From the NCBI RefSeq assembly GCF_002338065.1, contig NZ_DDHJ01000015.1, forward strand, positions 248,001-312,000: a DNA stretch of 64,000 nucleotides. Reading direction: 5' to 3'. The stretch's first letter is position 1. Each line of letters begins with the position of its first letter. The DNA comes from Pseudomonas sp. UBA1879. Its GTDB lineage: Bacteria > Pseudomonadota > Gammaproteobacteria > Pseudomonadales > Pseudomonadaceae. This document shows, piece by piece, positions 25,508-34,094 of this stretch. Both the position numbers and the translations under genes were made by a program. The notes under the pieces are model-generated. The model ran no database searches, was not told where the DNA came from, and saw only the letters and a list, made by a program, of their open reading frames with translations.

Positions 25508-26491
25508 ATGTTCGATGGCATTTTGATCGACAAAGATGACAGCGGATACCACGTCAGATTGGCTTCGCTGGATGCGGCACAGTTGCCCGCAGGCGATGTC
25601 ACGGTGCGGGTTTCCCACAGCACGCTGAATTACAAAGACGCGTTGGCCATCACCGGCAAAGGGCCGATCGTGCGCAAGTTTCCAATGGTGCCGGGTGTCG
25701 ATCTGGCGGGCATCGTGGAGCACAGCAGCGACCCGGATTTCAAGCCGGGTGATGCCGTGGTGCTCAACGGCTGGGGCGTCGGCGAAGGACATTGGGGTGG
25801 GCTGGCGCAATTGGCGCGTGTCGAAGGCAAGTGGCTGATCCCGCTGAACGAGGCTTTCAGCGCCGCGCAGGCCATGGCCATCGGCACAGCGGGGTACACG
25901 GCGATGCTGGCGGTGATGGCGCTGGAGAAGAACGGCGTCACCCCCGACAAAGGCGACGTGCTGGTGACCGGCGCCAACGGCGGCGTCGGCAGCTTTTCGA
26001 TAGCGCTGCTGGCCAAGCTCGGTTACCGCGTCGTGGCGTCCACCGGGCGCGCCGCCGAAGCCGATTATCTGAAGCAGTTGGGCGCCTCGGAGATCATTGA
26101 TCGCGCCACCTTGTCCGAACCCGGCCGACCGTTGGCCAAGGAGCGTTGGGCGGGGGCCATCGATTCGGTGGGTAGTCATACCCTGGCCAACGTCTGTGCC
26201 GGCATGCGCTATTGGGGCACCGTCGCCGCGTGCGGTCTCGCGCAGGGCATGGATTTTCAGGCCTCGGTGGCGCCGTTCATCTTGCGAGGTGTGACATTGG
26301 CGGGTATCGACAGCGTGATGCGCCCGCGCCAGGACCGCATCGACGCCTGGGCCAGGCTGGCGACTGATCTGGCGCCGACGGCGTTGGCACTGATCAGCCA
26401 TGAGATCGGCTTGAGTGAGGTGATCGACACTGCCCATCGGCTGATGGATGGGCAGGTGCGGGGCCGCGTGGTAGTTGATACTCGGCGCTAG
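25508..26491 (+). CDS. acuI: Acrylyl-CoA reductase-type MDR oxidoreductase
   Basis: The 327-residue zinc-independent MDR enzyme resembles AcuI/YhdH, which reduces acrylyl-CoA with NADPH. Motifs include TLNYKDALAITGKGPIVRKF, PGVDLAGIV, the cofactor loop VTGANGGVGSFSIALLAKLG and GYRVVASTGR. The ribosome site GGAGG is well placed. It is the likely target of the upstream AcuR-like repressor and may protect against acrylate or related reactive thioesters. Confidence 0.88.
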   Translation: MFDGILIDKDDSGYHVRLASLDAAQLPAGDVTVRVSHSTLNYKDALAITGKGPIVRKFPMVPGVDLAGIVEHSSDPDFKPGDAVVLNGWGVGEGHWGGLAQLARVEGKWLIPLNEAFSAAQAMAIGTAGYTAMLAVMALEKNGVTPDKGDVLVTGANGGVGSFSIALLAKLGYRVVASTGRAAEADYLKQLGASEIIDRATLSEPGRPLAKERWAGAIDSVGSHTLANVCAGMRYWGTVAACGLAQGMDFQASVAPFILRGVTLAGIDSVMRPRQDRIDAWARLATDLAPTALALISHEIGLSEVIDTAHRLMDGQVRGRVVVDTRR

Positions 26492-26955
26492 GCGGCGCGC
26501 CGGGTGCCCGGTTTTCCGTAGATGAAGTCGGTGATCTGCAACACCTTGATCTGGGCGCAGGCCGGGTGCCTCGGGTTGATGAGAACCAGCCGGGTCTCGT
26601 CCATGGCGGCGGACGGCAAAATCAGCCCCAGTTGATCGTTGCGTTCGAGCCACTCGCCGCCGAAGTCCATGCTGGGCCGGTCCGCCGGGAAGGTGTCCCA
26701 GCCCAGTGGCAGTCGATCAAGGGCGGGCTCTTCATACAGTTCGGGGTTCGGCGGCAGTTCGAGGTGCATGATCTTGAACTGCAACTGAGGTACGTGCCCG
26801 GCGAGGATCACCGGGTCCAGGGCGCAACCGCAAGGGCTCAGCCCCAGGTACAGCGCAGGTGTGTCAGGCGGGTTCCAGCGACCGCCGTACAGTGCAGCGC
26901 CCGCGCCGGAGAGGTCGGTGATAGTGTCGGCCTTGCCGATTCGCCAGGCCTGCAT
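26488..26955 (-). CDS. RES-domain toxin
   Basis: The 155-residue protein begins MQAWRIGKADTITDLSGAGA and shows RES family features: an early Arg, GGRWNPPDTPALYLGLSPCG and a conserved acidic C-terminal region. RES toxins break down NAD+ and stop growth. Its ATG overlaps the antitoxin stop as TGATG, with the antitoxin first, the normal order for this type II pair. Its 3' end overlaps the convergent acuI gene by four bases. Confidence 0.9.
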   Translation of the reverse strand: MQAWRIGKADTITDLSGAGAALYGGRWNPPDTPALYLGLSPCGCALDPVILAGHVPQLQFKIMHLELPPNPELYEEPALDRLPLGWDTFPADRPSMDFGGEWLERNDQLGLILPSAAMDETRLVLINPRHPACAQIKVLQITDFIYGKPGTRRAA

Positions 26956-27410
26956 CAAACCACCCCGCCATGTTGCAACGCCGCCAATGTGCGACGGACC
27001 TGGCCGGCGCCGATTTCGGTTTCGCACAGGGCCAGAGGCGTCTGGTCGTTGAGGGCGCGATTGGGGGTCATCATCCAGCGCCGCGCGGTGTCCTGATCTT
27101 CGAACACTTCGGCGGCCCGCATGGCCAGCGAAGCGACCCGGTCCAACCGCTCCGAACCCACCAGATCCAGAGGTCGCCGTTGCCGCTGCCGACGCTCCAG
27201 CGTTGAGATCGACGCGTTGAGCAAGGCTTCCAGCTGGCTGTTGCTCAGTTGAAACGCGTTGCGCACGGCCTTGACCCACCCCGGTGGAAAACCGGTGCGG
27301 ATATAAGCCAGTCGTTCGGCTTCGTTGCGGGTGTTGAGCTGATCGGCGATCAGCCAGAAAGCGGGCGAAGCCGCGTGAGTCGACGCTTGAAAAATGGCAG
27401 GCACGTCCAT
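26955..27410 (-). CDS. Xre/MbcA/ParS-type antitoxin of the RES system
   Basis: The 151-residue protein has a helix-turn-helix region (NAFQLSNSQLEALLNASIST) and a C-terminal DUF2384-type domain (VFEDQDTARRWMMTPNRALN followed by DQTPLALCETEIGAGQVRRT). It should bind the RES toxin with its C-terminal part and repress the operon. It is translationally coupled to the toxin gene. Confidence 0.88.
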   Translation of the reverse strand: MDVPAIFQASTHAASPAFWLIADQLNTRNEAERLAYIRTGFPPGWVKAVRNAFQLSNSQLEALLNASISTLERRQRQRRPLDLVGSERLDRVASLAMRAAEVFEDQDTARRWMMTPNRALNDQTPLALCETEIGAGQVRRTLAALQHGGVV

Positions 27411-27451
27411 GCTCCTTGATCAGATGTCCGGGGCAGGACGTTACGCCCCTG

Positions 27452-28561
27452 TCAGCGTTTCTCAAGCGCCAAGCTGTTACACGGGTTTGCCTTTGCTTCG
27501 AGGTCAAGTAGCTGGCGTTTGCGCTCTGCGCCCCAGCGATACCCCGAGAGTGCGCCATCACTGCGTACCACTCGATGACACGGAATGGCCACCGCCAGCG
27601 GGTTAGCCCCGCAGGCCTGCGCGACGGCGCGAAAGGCGCGGGGCGCGCCGATGCGCTGGGCGATATCGGCGTAGCTGGCGGTGGTGCCGGGTGGAATCTG
27701 TCTCAGCGCGTGCCAGACCCGCTGTTGAAACCCGGTTCCTTGCAAATCCAGCGGCAGGTCCAGTCCCAGCCCCGGCGCCTCGACGAAGCCCACGACCTGC
27801 GCTACCAGCCCCTCGAAATGGCTGTCGCCGCCGATCAGCGTGGCATTGTGAAACTGATCCTGCAGGTCGCGAACCAGCTGGTCGGGATCGTCCCCCAGCA
27901 AGATCGCGCACACGCCGCGCTGGCTTTGCGCGACGAGAATCGAACCGAGAACACATTCGCCCACGGCGAAATGGATGTCGGCGTTGATGCCGCCCTTGCG
28001 GTAGTCCGAAGGGGTCATGCCGAGCAGGGTTTCACTGGCCTCATAAAAGCGGCTGTTGGAGTTGAACCCGGCGTCATACATCGCTTGCGTGATGGTCTCA
28101 GTGGCGCTCAGCCGATGGCGTACCCGCTCGGCGCGGTGAGCGCTGGCCCAGGCTTTAGGGGTGACGCCCGTTACGGCCTTGAACACGCGGTGAAAATGCC
28201 ACGGGCTCATACCCGATGAGGCGGCCAAGTCATTGAGGCCAGGCGGCTGTTCGGCCTCGGCTATCTGACGGCAGGCCTTGGCGACAATCTCGGCGTGTTG
28301 CTCGGCCAGGCGGGTCTGATCAGAGGCGGCTCGTTTGCTGGGGCGATAGCCTGCCGTTTCTGCCTGAGCGGCGCTGTCAAAGAAGACCACGTTTTCCGGT
28401 CGGGGCAGACGCGAGAGGCTGCTAGGTCGGCAGTAAATGCCCGTGGTGCGCACGGCGTAGACGAAGTGCGCATCGGCAGATGGGTCGCGGGCCACCACGG
28501 CCGCCCAGCGGGGATCGTTTTCGATAGGGTGTGCAGACCGCTGCGACTTACCCTGGCCCAT
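27452..28561 (-). CDS. ada: Ada-type methyltransferase/regulator with incomplete zinc site
   Basis: The 369-residue protein has the full Ada layout: N-terminal Ada_Zn-like domain (1-90), AraC-type HTH (about 95-190) and a C-terminal O6-alkylguanine methyltransferase domain with Cys328 in IPCHRVV. The N-terminal acceptor Cys44 is kept (GIYCRPS). The other three zinc Cys of E. coli Ada (CRPSC and RPCKRC) are replaced: CRPSS and RPSKRA. Methylphosphotriester sensing, which needs the zinc, is therefore doubtful, while guanine repair looks intact. The start MGQGKSQRSAHPIEND was taken from the frame. Confidence 0.88.
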   Translation of the reverse strand: MGQGKSQRSAHPIENDPRWAAVVARDPSADAHFVYAVRTTGIYCRPSSLSRLPRPENVVFFDSAAQAETAGYRPSKRAASDQTRLAEQHAEIVAKACRQIAEAEQPPGLNDLAASSGMSPWHFHRVFKAVTGVTPKAWASAHRAERVRHRLSATETITQAMYDAGFNSNSRFYEASETLLGMTPSDYRKGGINADIHFAVGECVLGSILVAQSQRGVCAILLGDDPDQLVRDLQDQFHNATLIGGDSHFEGLVAQVVGFVEAPGLGLDLPLDLQGTGFQQRVWHALRQIPPGTTASYADIAQRIGAPRAFRAVAQACGANPLAVAIPCHRVVRSDGALSGYRWGAERKRQLLDLEAKANPCNSLALEKR

Positions 28562-28643
28562 GATCGGTGACCTCTGAAATGACTGTTGAGCCCAAGACTA
28601 CCGCCCGCAAGGAGATTGGGCTTCCCGAGTCTTGCGGTCAAAT

Positions 28644-29510
28644 TCAGCCTGGCATGGGCGGCAAGGTGCCCAGCAACGACACCGCGGCCAGGGCCGCGCC
28701 GCCAAACAGGCATTCGAGCACAACACTCGATCGCAGTGCCAGCACCGGCAATACGCGGGCGCGGGCGAGACAGCGGTTCAGCAACGCCAGCGCCAGCATG
28801 CACAGCACCAGCGCCACTTTTACCCCCAGTACGGCACCGAATCCGGAAAATGCAGGCTCGGGCCACAGTCCGCCACTCAATGCGCGCACGTTGACCCAAC
28901 CCGTCACGATGATCAACGCCACCATTGCATAACCGAGTCCGCTGAAACGCAGCAGCACGGCGCGCACGTCGATCAAAGAGGGGGAGTTCAGCAGTACGGC
29001 CAGCATCAGCAAACCGCCGAGCCAAGTGGCAACGCCGATCAGATGCAGCATCTGATTGAGGATCAACAGCTGGCCGCGCAGGCCGTCGAACATTGCTCCA
29101 TGCCCCACGGGCGCCAGTGTCAGCAGCAGTAAGCCTTGGATCAACAGGTGGCCGCGTGCAGACGCGTCCTTGCTCGACGCCAGGATCAACGCCAGCAGAT
29201 TAAGCCCGAGATGAGCGACCCAGACGTGGCCATAAAAGGTGTTGCCCAGTACCAGCCCGAGGGTGGAAAGGTCGAACCCGGCGCGCCAGTCATCGGCCAT
29301 GCTGGCTGCGGTCAGCATCAGCCAGCACAGCGCGCTGACCAGGGCCACAGCGGTCAGCCGTTGCAGGTAGCGGTCGAGTCGCCCGCGTTTCTGGCTCGCT
29401 TCGAAAGCGCGCAGGCTTCGGGCAAACAGCACGCGAAACAGCCCCGCACCCACAAGCAGCAGCACCGCACCGAAGTGCACGAATCGGCACAGGATCAACC
29501 CTTCTTGCAT
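28644..29510 (-). CDS. copD: Copper resistance/transport protein CopD
   Basis: The 288-residue inner-membrane protein has about eight hydrophobic helices and the CopD features CRFVHFGAVLLLVGAGLFRV, HVWVAHLGLNL and HLIGVATWLGGLL, in which His residues are likely copper ligands. CopD works with periplasmic CopC to move copper across the inner membrane. It follows copC by four bases. Confidence 0.9.
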   Translation of the reverse strand: MQEGLILCRFVHFGAVLLLVGAGLFRVLFARSLRAFEASQKRGRLDRYLQRLTAVALVSALCWLMLTAASMADDWRAGFDLSTLGLVLGNTFYGHVWVAHLGLNLLALILASSKDASARGHLLIQGLLLLTLAPVGHGAMFDGLRGQLLILNQMLHLIGVATWLGGLLMLAVLLNSPSLIDVRAVLLRFSGLGYAMVALIIVTGWVNVRALSGGLWPEPAFSGFGAVLGVKVALVLCMLALALLNRCLARARVLPVLALRSSVVLECLFGGAALAAVSLLGTLPPMPG

Positions 29511-29514
29511 GACG

Positions 29515-29901
29515 TTATGGGGTCACCTGAAAGCGATAGACGCCTTCGCTTTTGTGCGTGTCGACGGACACCGCGTGCCACTCGACTTTGTAGTGGCCGG
29601 GCGCCAGGGGCACGGCCGGGATCACGATCAGGACCTTCTTGTCGGACGGGTCGGTGGCAACGCTTTGCGTCTGTATGATCTCGGTGCTGTCCCCCGGACC
29701 ATCGAGACTGAGCATGACTTTGGTGAATTTTTCCTCGACGCCTTCGGAGAAATTCAGGCGCAGTTCCTTGGGCGTCGTCACTTGACTGTCAGCGGCGGGG
29801 AGTTGGCTTTCCAGGTGGGCGTGGGCAAAGGCCGGGGAGGCGGTCAGCGAGGCGAGCAGCGGAAGGCAAGCAAGGGCAAGTTTCAGGCGATGGGCAGGCA
29901 T
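29515..29901 (-). CDS. copC: Periplasmic copper-binding protein CopC
   Basis: The 128-residue protein has a signal peptide ending SPAFA and a mature N-terminus HAHLESQLPAADSQV whose first His ligates Cu(II). The C-terminal HAVSVDTHKSEGVYRFQV matches the second CopC copper site. I chose ATG 29901, with AGGTGA upstream, because the signal peptide starts there. The pair lacks copA and copB, as is common for chromosomal copCD. Confidence 0.92.
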   Translation of the reverse strand: MPAHRLKLALACLPLLASLTASPAFAHAHLESQLPAADSQVTTPKELRLNFSEGVEEKFTKVMLSLDGPGDSTEIIQTQSVATDPSDKKVLIVIPAVPLAPGHYKVEWHAVSVDTHKSEGVYRFQVTP

Positions 29902-30090
29902 CGAGTCACCTTTCAAATGTGCGGCAGTGTGGCAGCAACGTTCATGTCGGGAACCAACGGTCGTCGATTCCAATAAATGCGTGCGCTACTAGACCAGAAA
30001 GCGCTGCCCGACTCCAGTCAATAACCCTCGTCCAGCGAATTGGGCGAGGGGCGCCGGAGCCTCCAAGCCTTGCCCGGCGCGCTGCACCGA

Positions 30091-31728
30091 TCAGACTTTG
30101 AAAAAGCTCACGCGCTCGGTGAGCTGGTCCGCCAATTGCGACAGTTCGCGGCTCGACAATGCCACCTGACTGGAGCCGACCGCAGCCTCCCGCGCCGAAT
30201 CGTGAATGCGATTGATGTTGTGACTGACGTCTTCAGCAACCGCACCTTGCTGGGCGGCGGCACTGGCGATTTGCGCGTTCATGTCATTCAGCGCGCCGAC
30301 CTCGTGGCGTATTTTTACCAATGCGGTCTGGGCTTCCTGTGTCTGCTCGACCGTGCGCTGGGCCATTTCCCGGCTTTCGCGCATCAGCCCAGCGGTGACG
30401 CCTGCACCGACTTGCAACTGGCCGACCATATTGCGGATTTCCTGGGTGGATTCCTGGGTCCGGGTGGCCAGCGAACGAACTTCGTCGGCGACGACTGCGA
30501 AGCCGCGGCCCGCTTCACCCGCGCGGGCGGCTTCAATGGCAGCGTTCAACGCCAGCAGATTGGTGCGTTCGGCGATGGAGTTGATCACTGCGACGATGGT
30601 CTCGATGGACTGACTGTCTTCAGAGACTTTTCCGACGGAGTCAGCCGCGCTCTCCAGCTTGTGCGCCAAATCGTGCATGGCCTTGGCGGTGCCTTCGACC
30701 ATGAGTTTGCCGTGCTCGACTTCCTGATCCGCCGTTTCGGTGGCATTGGCGGCCTTGGCGGCATACCCGGCGACTTCCTTGACCGTCCCCGCCATTTGAT
30801 TAATGGCCGTGGCCATGTGTTCCGTCTCGCTGGCCTGCAGGCGCATCTGTTCGCTGTTGCTGTCGGAGGTGGACCGCAGTTGCGAAGAGGAGCCCATCAG
30901 GTCCATGGCCGCGGCGCGGACCTGATGGATGGTGGCCGACAGGTGGGCGCTGGTCACTTTCAAGGCGCCCATCACGCTGTCGGGATACGGCGTCTCGATG
31001 GCGTGGGTCAATTCGCCCGAGGCCAGACGGCGAATGGCCGCTGCCACTTCGTGAGGCTCGGCGCCGAGGGTCGACTTGATGCTGCGGATGATCAGCAGCG
31101 ACGCGATGATGCCCAGGGCGACGGCAATCGCGGTGGCAATCAACATCAGGATCGCGAAATTCGCGGCCGTGACGCGGACCGTGCCAATGTGGCCAGCGAT
31201 CGAGGCTTCCTCCAGATCGATCAGCGCGTTGATGCGGTTCAGCCATTCCTTGTAGGCCCCCGACACATCGGCCATCAGCGCAGTCTGCGCTTGATCGATC
31301 TCACCTTGCTGGCGCAGCCGCAGCACCTTGTCGGTCGCGCTCAGGGCAACCCGTTCGGCTGCTTTGATGCTGGCCAGCAACTCTTGCTCGCGCGGCGTAG
31401 CGCCTTTGTTCTGGTAGATCTGGTCCATTGGGCTGGCCGACGCCTGATACAGCGCGTTCAGGCGGTCGATGTCACGCAGGTGACTGGCCAAGCCTTGGTC
31501 GTCGCGGACGAGTACGGCGTCACGCACGGCAATGGCGCGATCGTGCACGCTGCCGCGGAAGTTGATTGCATAACGCTGTTTGATAGTGGCGTCTTCGCTG
31601 ACGTCAGTGAGTGTCGTTTCGATGATGCCTACCCGATGCACGCCGATCAGCGTGATGAGGATCATTAAGGCCAGCACCAGTCCAAAGTCGAGGCCAAGGC
31701 GTTTGCCAATCGTAAGTTGTTTAAACAT
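30091..31728 (-). CDS. Methyl-accepting chemotaxis protein, four-helix-bundle sensor
   Basis: The 545-residue chemoreceptor has an N-terminal helix (about 12-32), a periplasmic 4HB_MCP-like region, a second membrane helix (about 190-213), HAMP, and a cytoplasmic signalling domain with ERTNLLALNAAIEAARAGEA followed by GRGFAVVADEVRSLA. It lacks a C-terminal CheB/CheR tether pentapeptide (ends RVSFFKV). The ligand is unknown. It is a single gene. Confidence 0.93.
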   Translation of the reverse strand: MFKQLTIGKRLGLDFGLVLALMILITLIGVHRVGIIETTLTDVSEDATIKQRYAINFRGSVHDRAIAVRDAVLVRDDQGLASHLRDIDRLNALYQASASPMDQIYQNKGATPREQELLASIKAAERVALSATDKVLRLRQQGEIDQAQTALMADVSGAYKEWLNRINALIDLEEASIAGHIGTVRVTAANFAILMLIATAIAVALGIIASLLIIRSIKSTLGAEPHEVAAAIRRLASGELTHAIETPYPDSVMGALKVTSAHLSATIHQVRAAAMDLMGSSSQLRSTSDSNSEQMRLQASETEHMATAINQMAGTVKEVAGYAAKAANATETADQEVEHGKLMVEGTAKAMHDLAHKLESAADSVGKVSEDSQSIETIVAVINSIAERTNLLALNAAIEAARAGEAGRGFAVVADEVRSLATRTQESTQEIRNMVGQLQVGAGVTAGLMRESREMAQRTVEQTQEAQTALVKIRHEVGALNDMNAQIASAAAQQGAVAEDVSHNINRIHDSAREAAVGSSQVALSSRELSQLADQLTERVSFFKV

Positions 31729-32485
31729 GTGCGTGCTGGCCCTGAATTACGTTGATGTTATATGGCTACTACTGGCGGACCTTATACGCCATCGGCCAGC
31801 GTTTTGCAGTAGCTTTTTGCTATCACATAAATAGAAAGTGTGCTGTGTGGCATGTCAGGGCAGCAAGTGATCGAGGGTCGATCATAATGGGGAGCGAAGT
31901 TGGGCAGGAGGGTGGAAAACAGGGTGCAATCCGACTGTTTGGCGTATGAAGAAGTTCAACGAATGTCCGAGTTAATTCCACTCAAGATTAACCGGATGAA
32001 TAGGCCATGACGAATATGCAATAAAAAAAGCCACCGCACGGGCGTGGGGTGGCTAAAAAGTCTTACCAAAGGAATGATGAAGTGGAGCAAGATTCGATAA
32101 CTTGATGCTGCGGATTCACCGAGTCGTTGATTCATGTGCTTCATCGCCGACAAAGGTAACACCGCCTTCCAAGATCGGACTATTACTAAGATCGATAGTG
32201 ATTATCACGACCTATTCATGAACCGTCTGGCGGAAAAGTGCTAAAAGTTTTTCCGCTCTGGGAGCACACTTGGCACATGATGAGGCCAGCTGTACCTCAT
32301 CATTACAATAAAGAGCTGGGCCTTACGCCTGGGCATTTGCCGCGCGTATCATTTGCGGAACTGATGTAGTTTAGCCATCTGCCGTAGCCTACATTCCACC
32401 GTTTCATCTTTCGCCTGGCCTCAGGGGAATGCCCTGTCTGTCAGGGTCTGCGGAACGTTGGGCCTTATTGAGACAGGGGATAATA
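31729..32485. other. Long non-coding region before the porin gene
   Basis: About 750 bases without a supported coding gene; it is more AT-rich than its surroundings. It contains a minus-strand terminator at 32022-32054 with no gene feeding it, and an imperfect hairpin GCGGAAAA/TTTTTCCGC near 32228-32257. It should also hold the promoters of the chemoreceptor and the porin. Confidence 0.5.
32022..32054 (-). terminator. Intrinsic terminator with no upstream gene
   Basis: Arms AGCCACCGCACG and CGTGGGGTGGCT pair with one mismatch, and on the minus strand they are followed by TTTTTTT. No coding gene reads into it, so it may end a small RNA transcribed leftward from about 32200-32300. Confidence 0.65.
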
Positions 32486-33814
32486 ATGACATTTGTGAAA
32501 CGGAACCTCGTGACACTCGCAGTTTCACTCGGTGTGAGCCAACTGGCGTGCGCAGGTGTCGTCAGTGACCAGTCCGACGCCAAGGGTTTTGTGGAAGACA
32601 GCAGCCTGACGGTTCATCTCAAGAACTATTACTTCAATCGTGATGGCAAGAACGGCGGCGGCGACCGCAAAGACTGGACTCAGGGCGTCATCGGCAACTT
32701 CAGCTCCGGGTTCACCCAGGGCACCGTGGGTTTCGGCGTAGACGCTTACGGGGAATGGGGCATCAAGCTGGACGGCGGTGCAGGCACGGCCGGCACCGGT
32801 AACCTGCCCGTGGACCGTCATGGCGACCCGGAAGATGAATACGGCACCGCAGGCGGCGCCATCAAAATGCGTATTTCCAAAACCGAATTGCGGTATGGCG
32901 ACTTGATGCCGACCGCGCCGGTATTTGCCGCAGGGGGCTCGCGCCTGTTCAGCCAGACCGCCACCGGCTTCAACCTGTTGAGCAGCGATATCGCCGGTCT
33001 CGAACTGGACGGCGGTCACTTCACCGGCGGCAACGGTCCGGTCACCACCAACCACGACCATGATATTTATGCGTCTTATGCGGGTGTCACGGCATCGAGC
33101 ATTGACTATGCCGGCGGCAAGTACACCTTCAACGACAACCTGACCGCGAGCCTGTACGGCTCGAATCTCAAGGATGTCTGGGATCAGTACTACGGCAACC
33201 TCAATTACACCCAGGGCATTACCGACAATCAGTCGGTCAACTTCGACTTCAATATCTACCGCACCAATGACGCCGGGTCTGCCAAAGCAGGCGATATCAG
33301 CAACACCACCTGGTCGCTGGCGGCAGCTTATTCCTTTCTTACGGCGCATACGCTGACGCTGGCGTATCAGAAAGTCCACGGTGATACCCCCTTCGACTAT
33401 GTGGCCTTTGGTATTAACGGTCCTGGCGATACGGCGGATTCGATCTTCGTCGCCAACTCCGTTCAATATTCGGACTTCAACGGCCCGGGTGAAAAATCCT
33501 GGCAGGCCCGTTATGACCTGAATATGGCCAGCTATGGCGTGCCGGGGCTTAGTTTCATGGCGCGCTATATCACCGGCGACGATATCGACGGTTCGCACAT
33601 GCCCGCGAACAGCACGTACGTGAACTATGGATATGGTGAGGACGGCAAGCACCACGAGATCAACGTCGAGGCTAAATACGTGGTTCAGTCCGGGCCTGCG
33701 AAAGACCTGTCGTTGCGTCTGCGTGAAGCGATTCACCGCGCCAACGCCGATCAGGCCGAGGGCGATGTCAACGAATTGCGTCTGATCGCGGATTATCCGA
33801 TCAACGTGTTCTGA
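32486..33814 (+). CDS. OprD-family outer-membrane porin
   Basis: The 442-residue protein has a signal peptide ending near QLACA and a mature sequence beginning GVVSDQSDAKGFVEDSSLTV, as in OprD/OpdX porins. Further family marks are LKNYYFNRDG, DAYGEWGIKLDGG and the terminal aromatic strand ending PINVF. It forms an 18-strand barrel that admits small organic acids or amino acids; the substrate is not evident. ATG 32486 has AGGGG upstream; an earlier in-frame start would lose the signal peptide position. Confidence 0.92.
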   Translation: MTFVKRNLVTLAVSLGVSQLACAGVVSDQSDAKGFVEDSSLTVHLKNYYFNRDGKNGGGDRKDWTQGVIGNFSSGFTQGTVGFGVDAYGEWGIKLDGGAGTAGTGNLPVDRHGDPEDEYGTAGGAIKMRISKTELRYGDLMPTAPVFAAGGSRLFSQTATGFNLLSSDIAGLELDGGHFTGGNGPVTTNHDHDIYASYAGVTASSIDYAGGKYTFNDNLTASLYGSNLKDVWDQYYGNLNYTQGITDNQSVNFDFNIYRTNDAGSAKAGDISNTTWSLAAAYSFLTAHTLTLAYQKVHGDTPFDYVAFGINGPGDTADSIFVANSVQYSDFNGPGEKSWQARYDLNMASYGVPGLSFMARYITGDDIDGSHMPANSTYVNYGYGEDGKHHEINVEAKYVVQSGPAKDLSLRLREAIHRANADQAEGDVNELRLIADYPINVF

Positions 33815-33833
33815 CCGCGGTTTTGTTTGCATG

Positions 33834-33874
33834 AAAAAAGCCAGGCGAACCTGTGAAGGTGGCCTGGCTTTTTT
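33834..33874 (+). terminator. Terminator of the porin gene
   Basis: AAAAAAGCCAGGC pairs with GCCTGGCTTTTTT around a loop, 20 bases after the stop codon. Confidence 0.9.
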
Positions 33875-33934
33875 ATGGGGCTCGTGACAACGGCGAAGGG
33901 TGTGCCGTGCCACAAAACATCGAAGCATCGTCAA

Positions 33935-34045
33935 CCTGTGGGAGACGCCGGGGGTACGACGGCAGCGATAGCGGTCTGATAGATAACTCATCATTGACTG
34001 ACCCACCGCTTCGCTGCCGTCCTGACCTCCGGCGTCTCCCACGGG
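33935..34045. repeat. Composite palindromic intergenic repeat, copy A
   Basis: The left arm (33935-33968) and right arm (34011-34045) are inverted copies about 34 bases long with few mismatches; the right arm reads TCGCTGCCGTC...CTCCGGCGTCTCCCA. Between them lies a partial GGTC...GACC hairpin with the segment CTCATCATTGACTGACC. Copies B and C at 42268-42502 and 56062-56166 share the same plan. Confidence 0.7.
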
Positions 34046-34094
34046 TTCGGTGGTTTATCGGCATGGGGTGGCCGACCGACCTATCGGCGTCTGA

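Noticed and set aside
29950..29985. GGAACC near the copC start as a hrp box
   Set aside because: The downstream half reads CAATAAA instead of CCACNNA, and it points away from copC.
31956..32162. A 68-codon minus-strand ORF in the long non-coding gap
   Set aside because: It reads through the terminator hairpin, lacks a ribosome site, and the region looks non-coding.
32525..34042. A 505-codon minus-strand ORF over the porin gene
   Set aside because: It is the antisense shadow of the OprD-family gene, which has a signal peptide, ribosome site and terminator.
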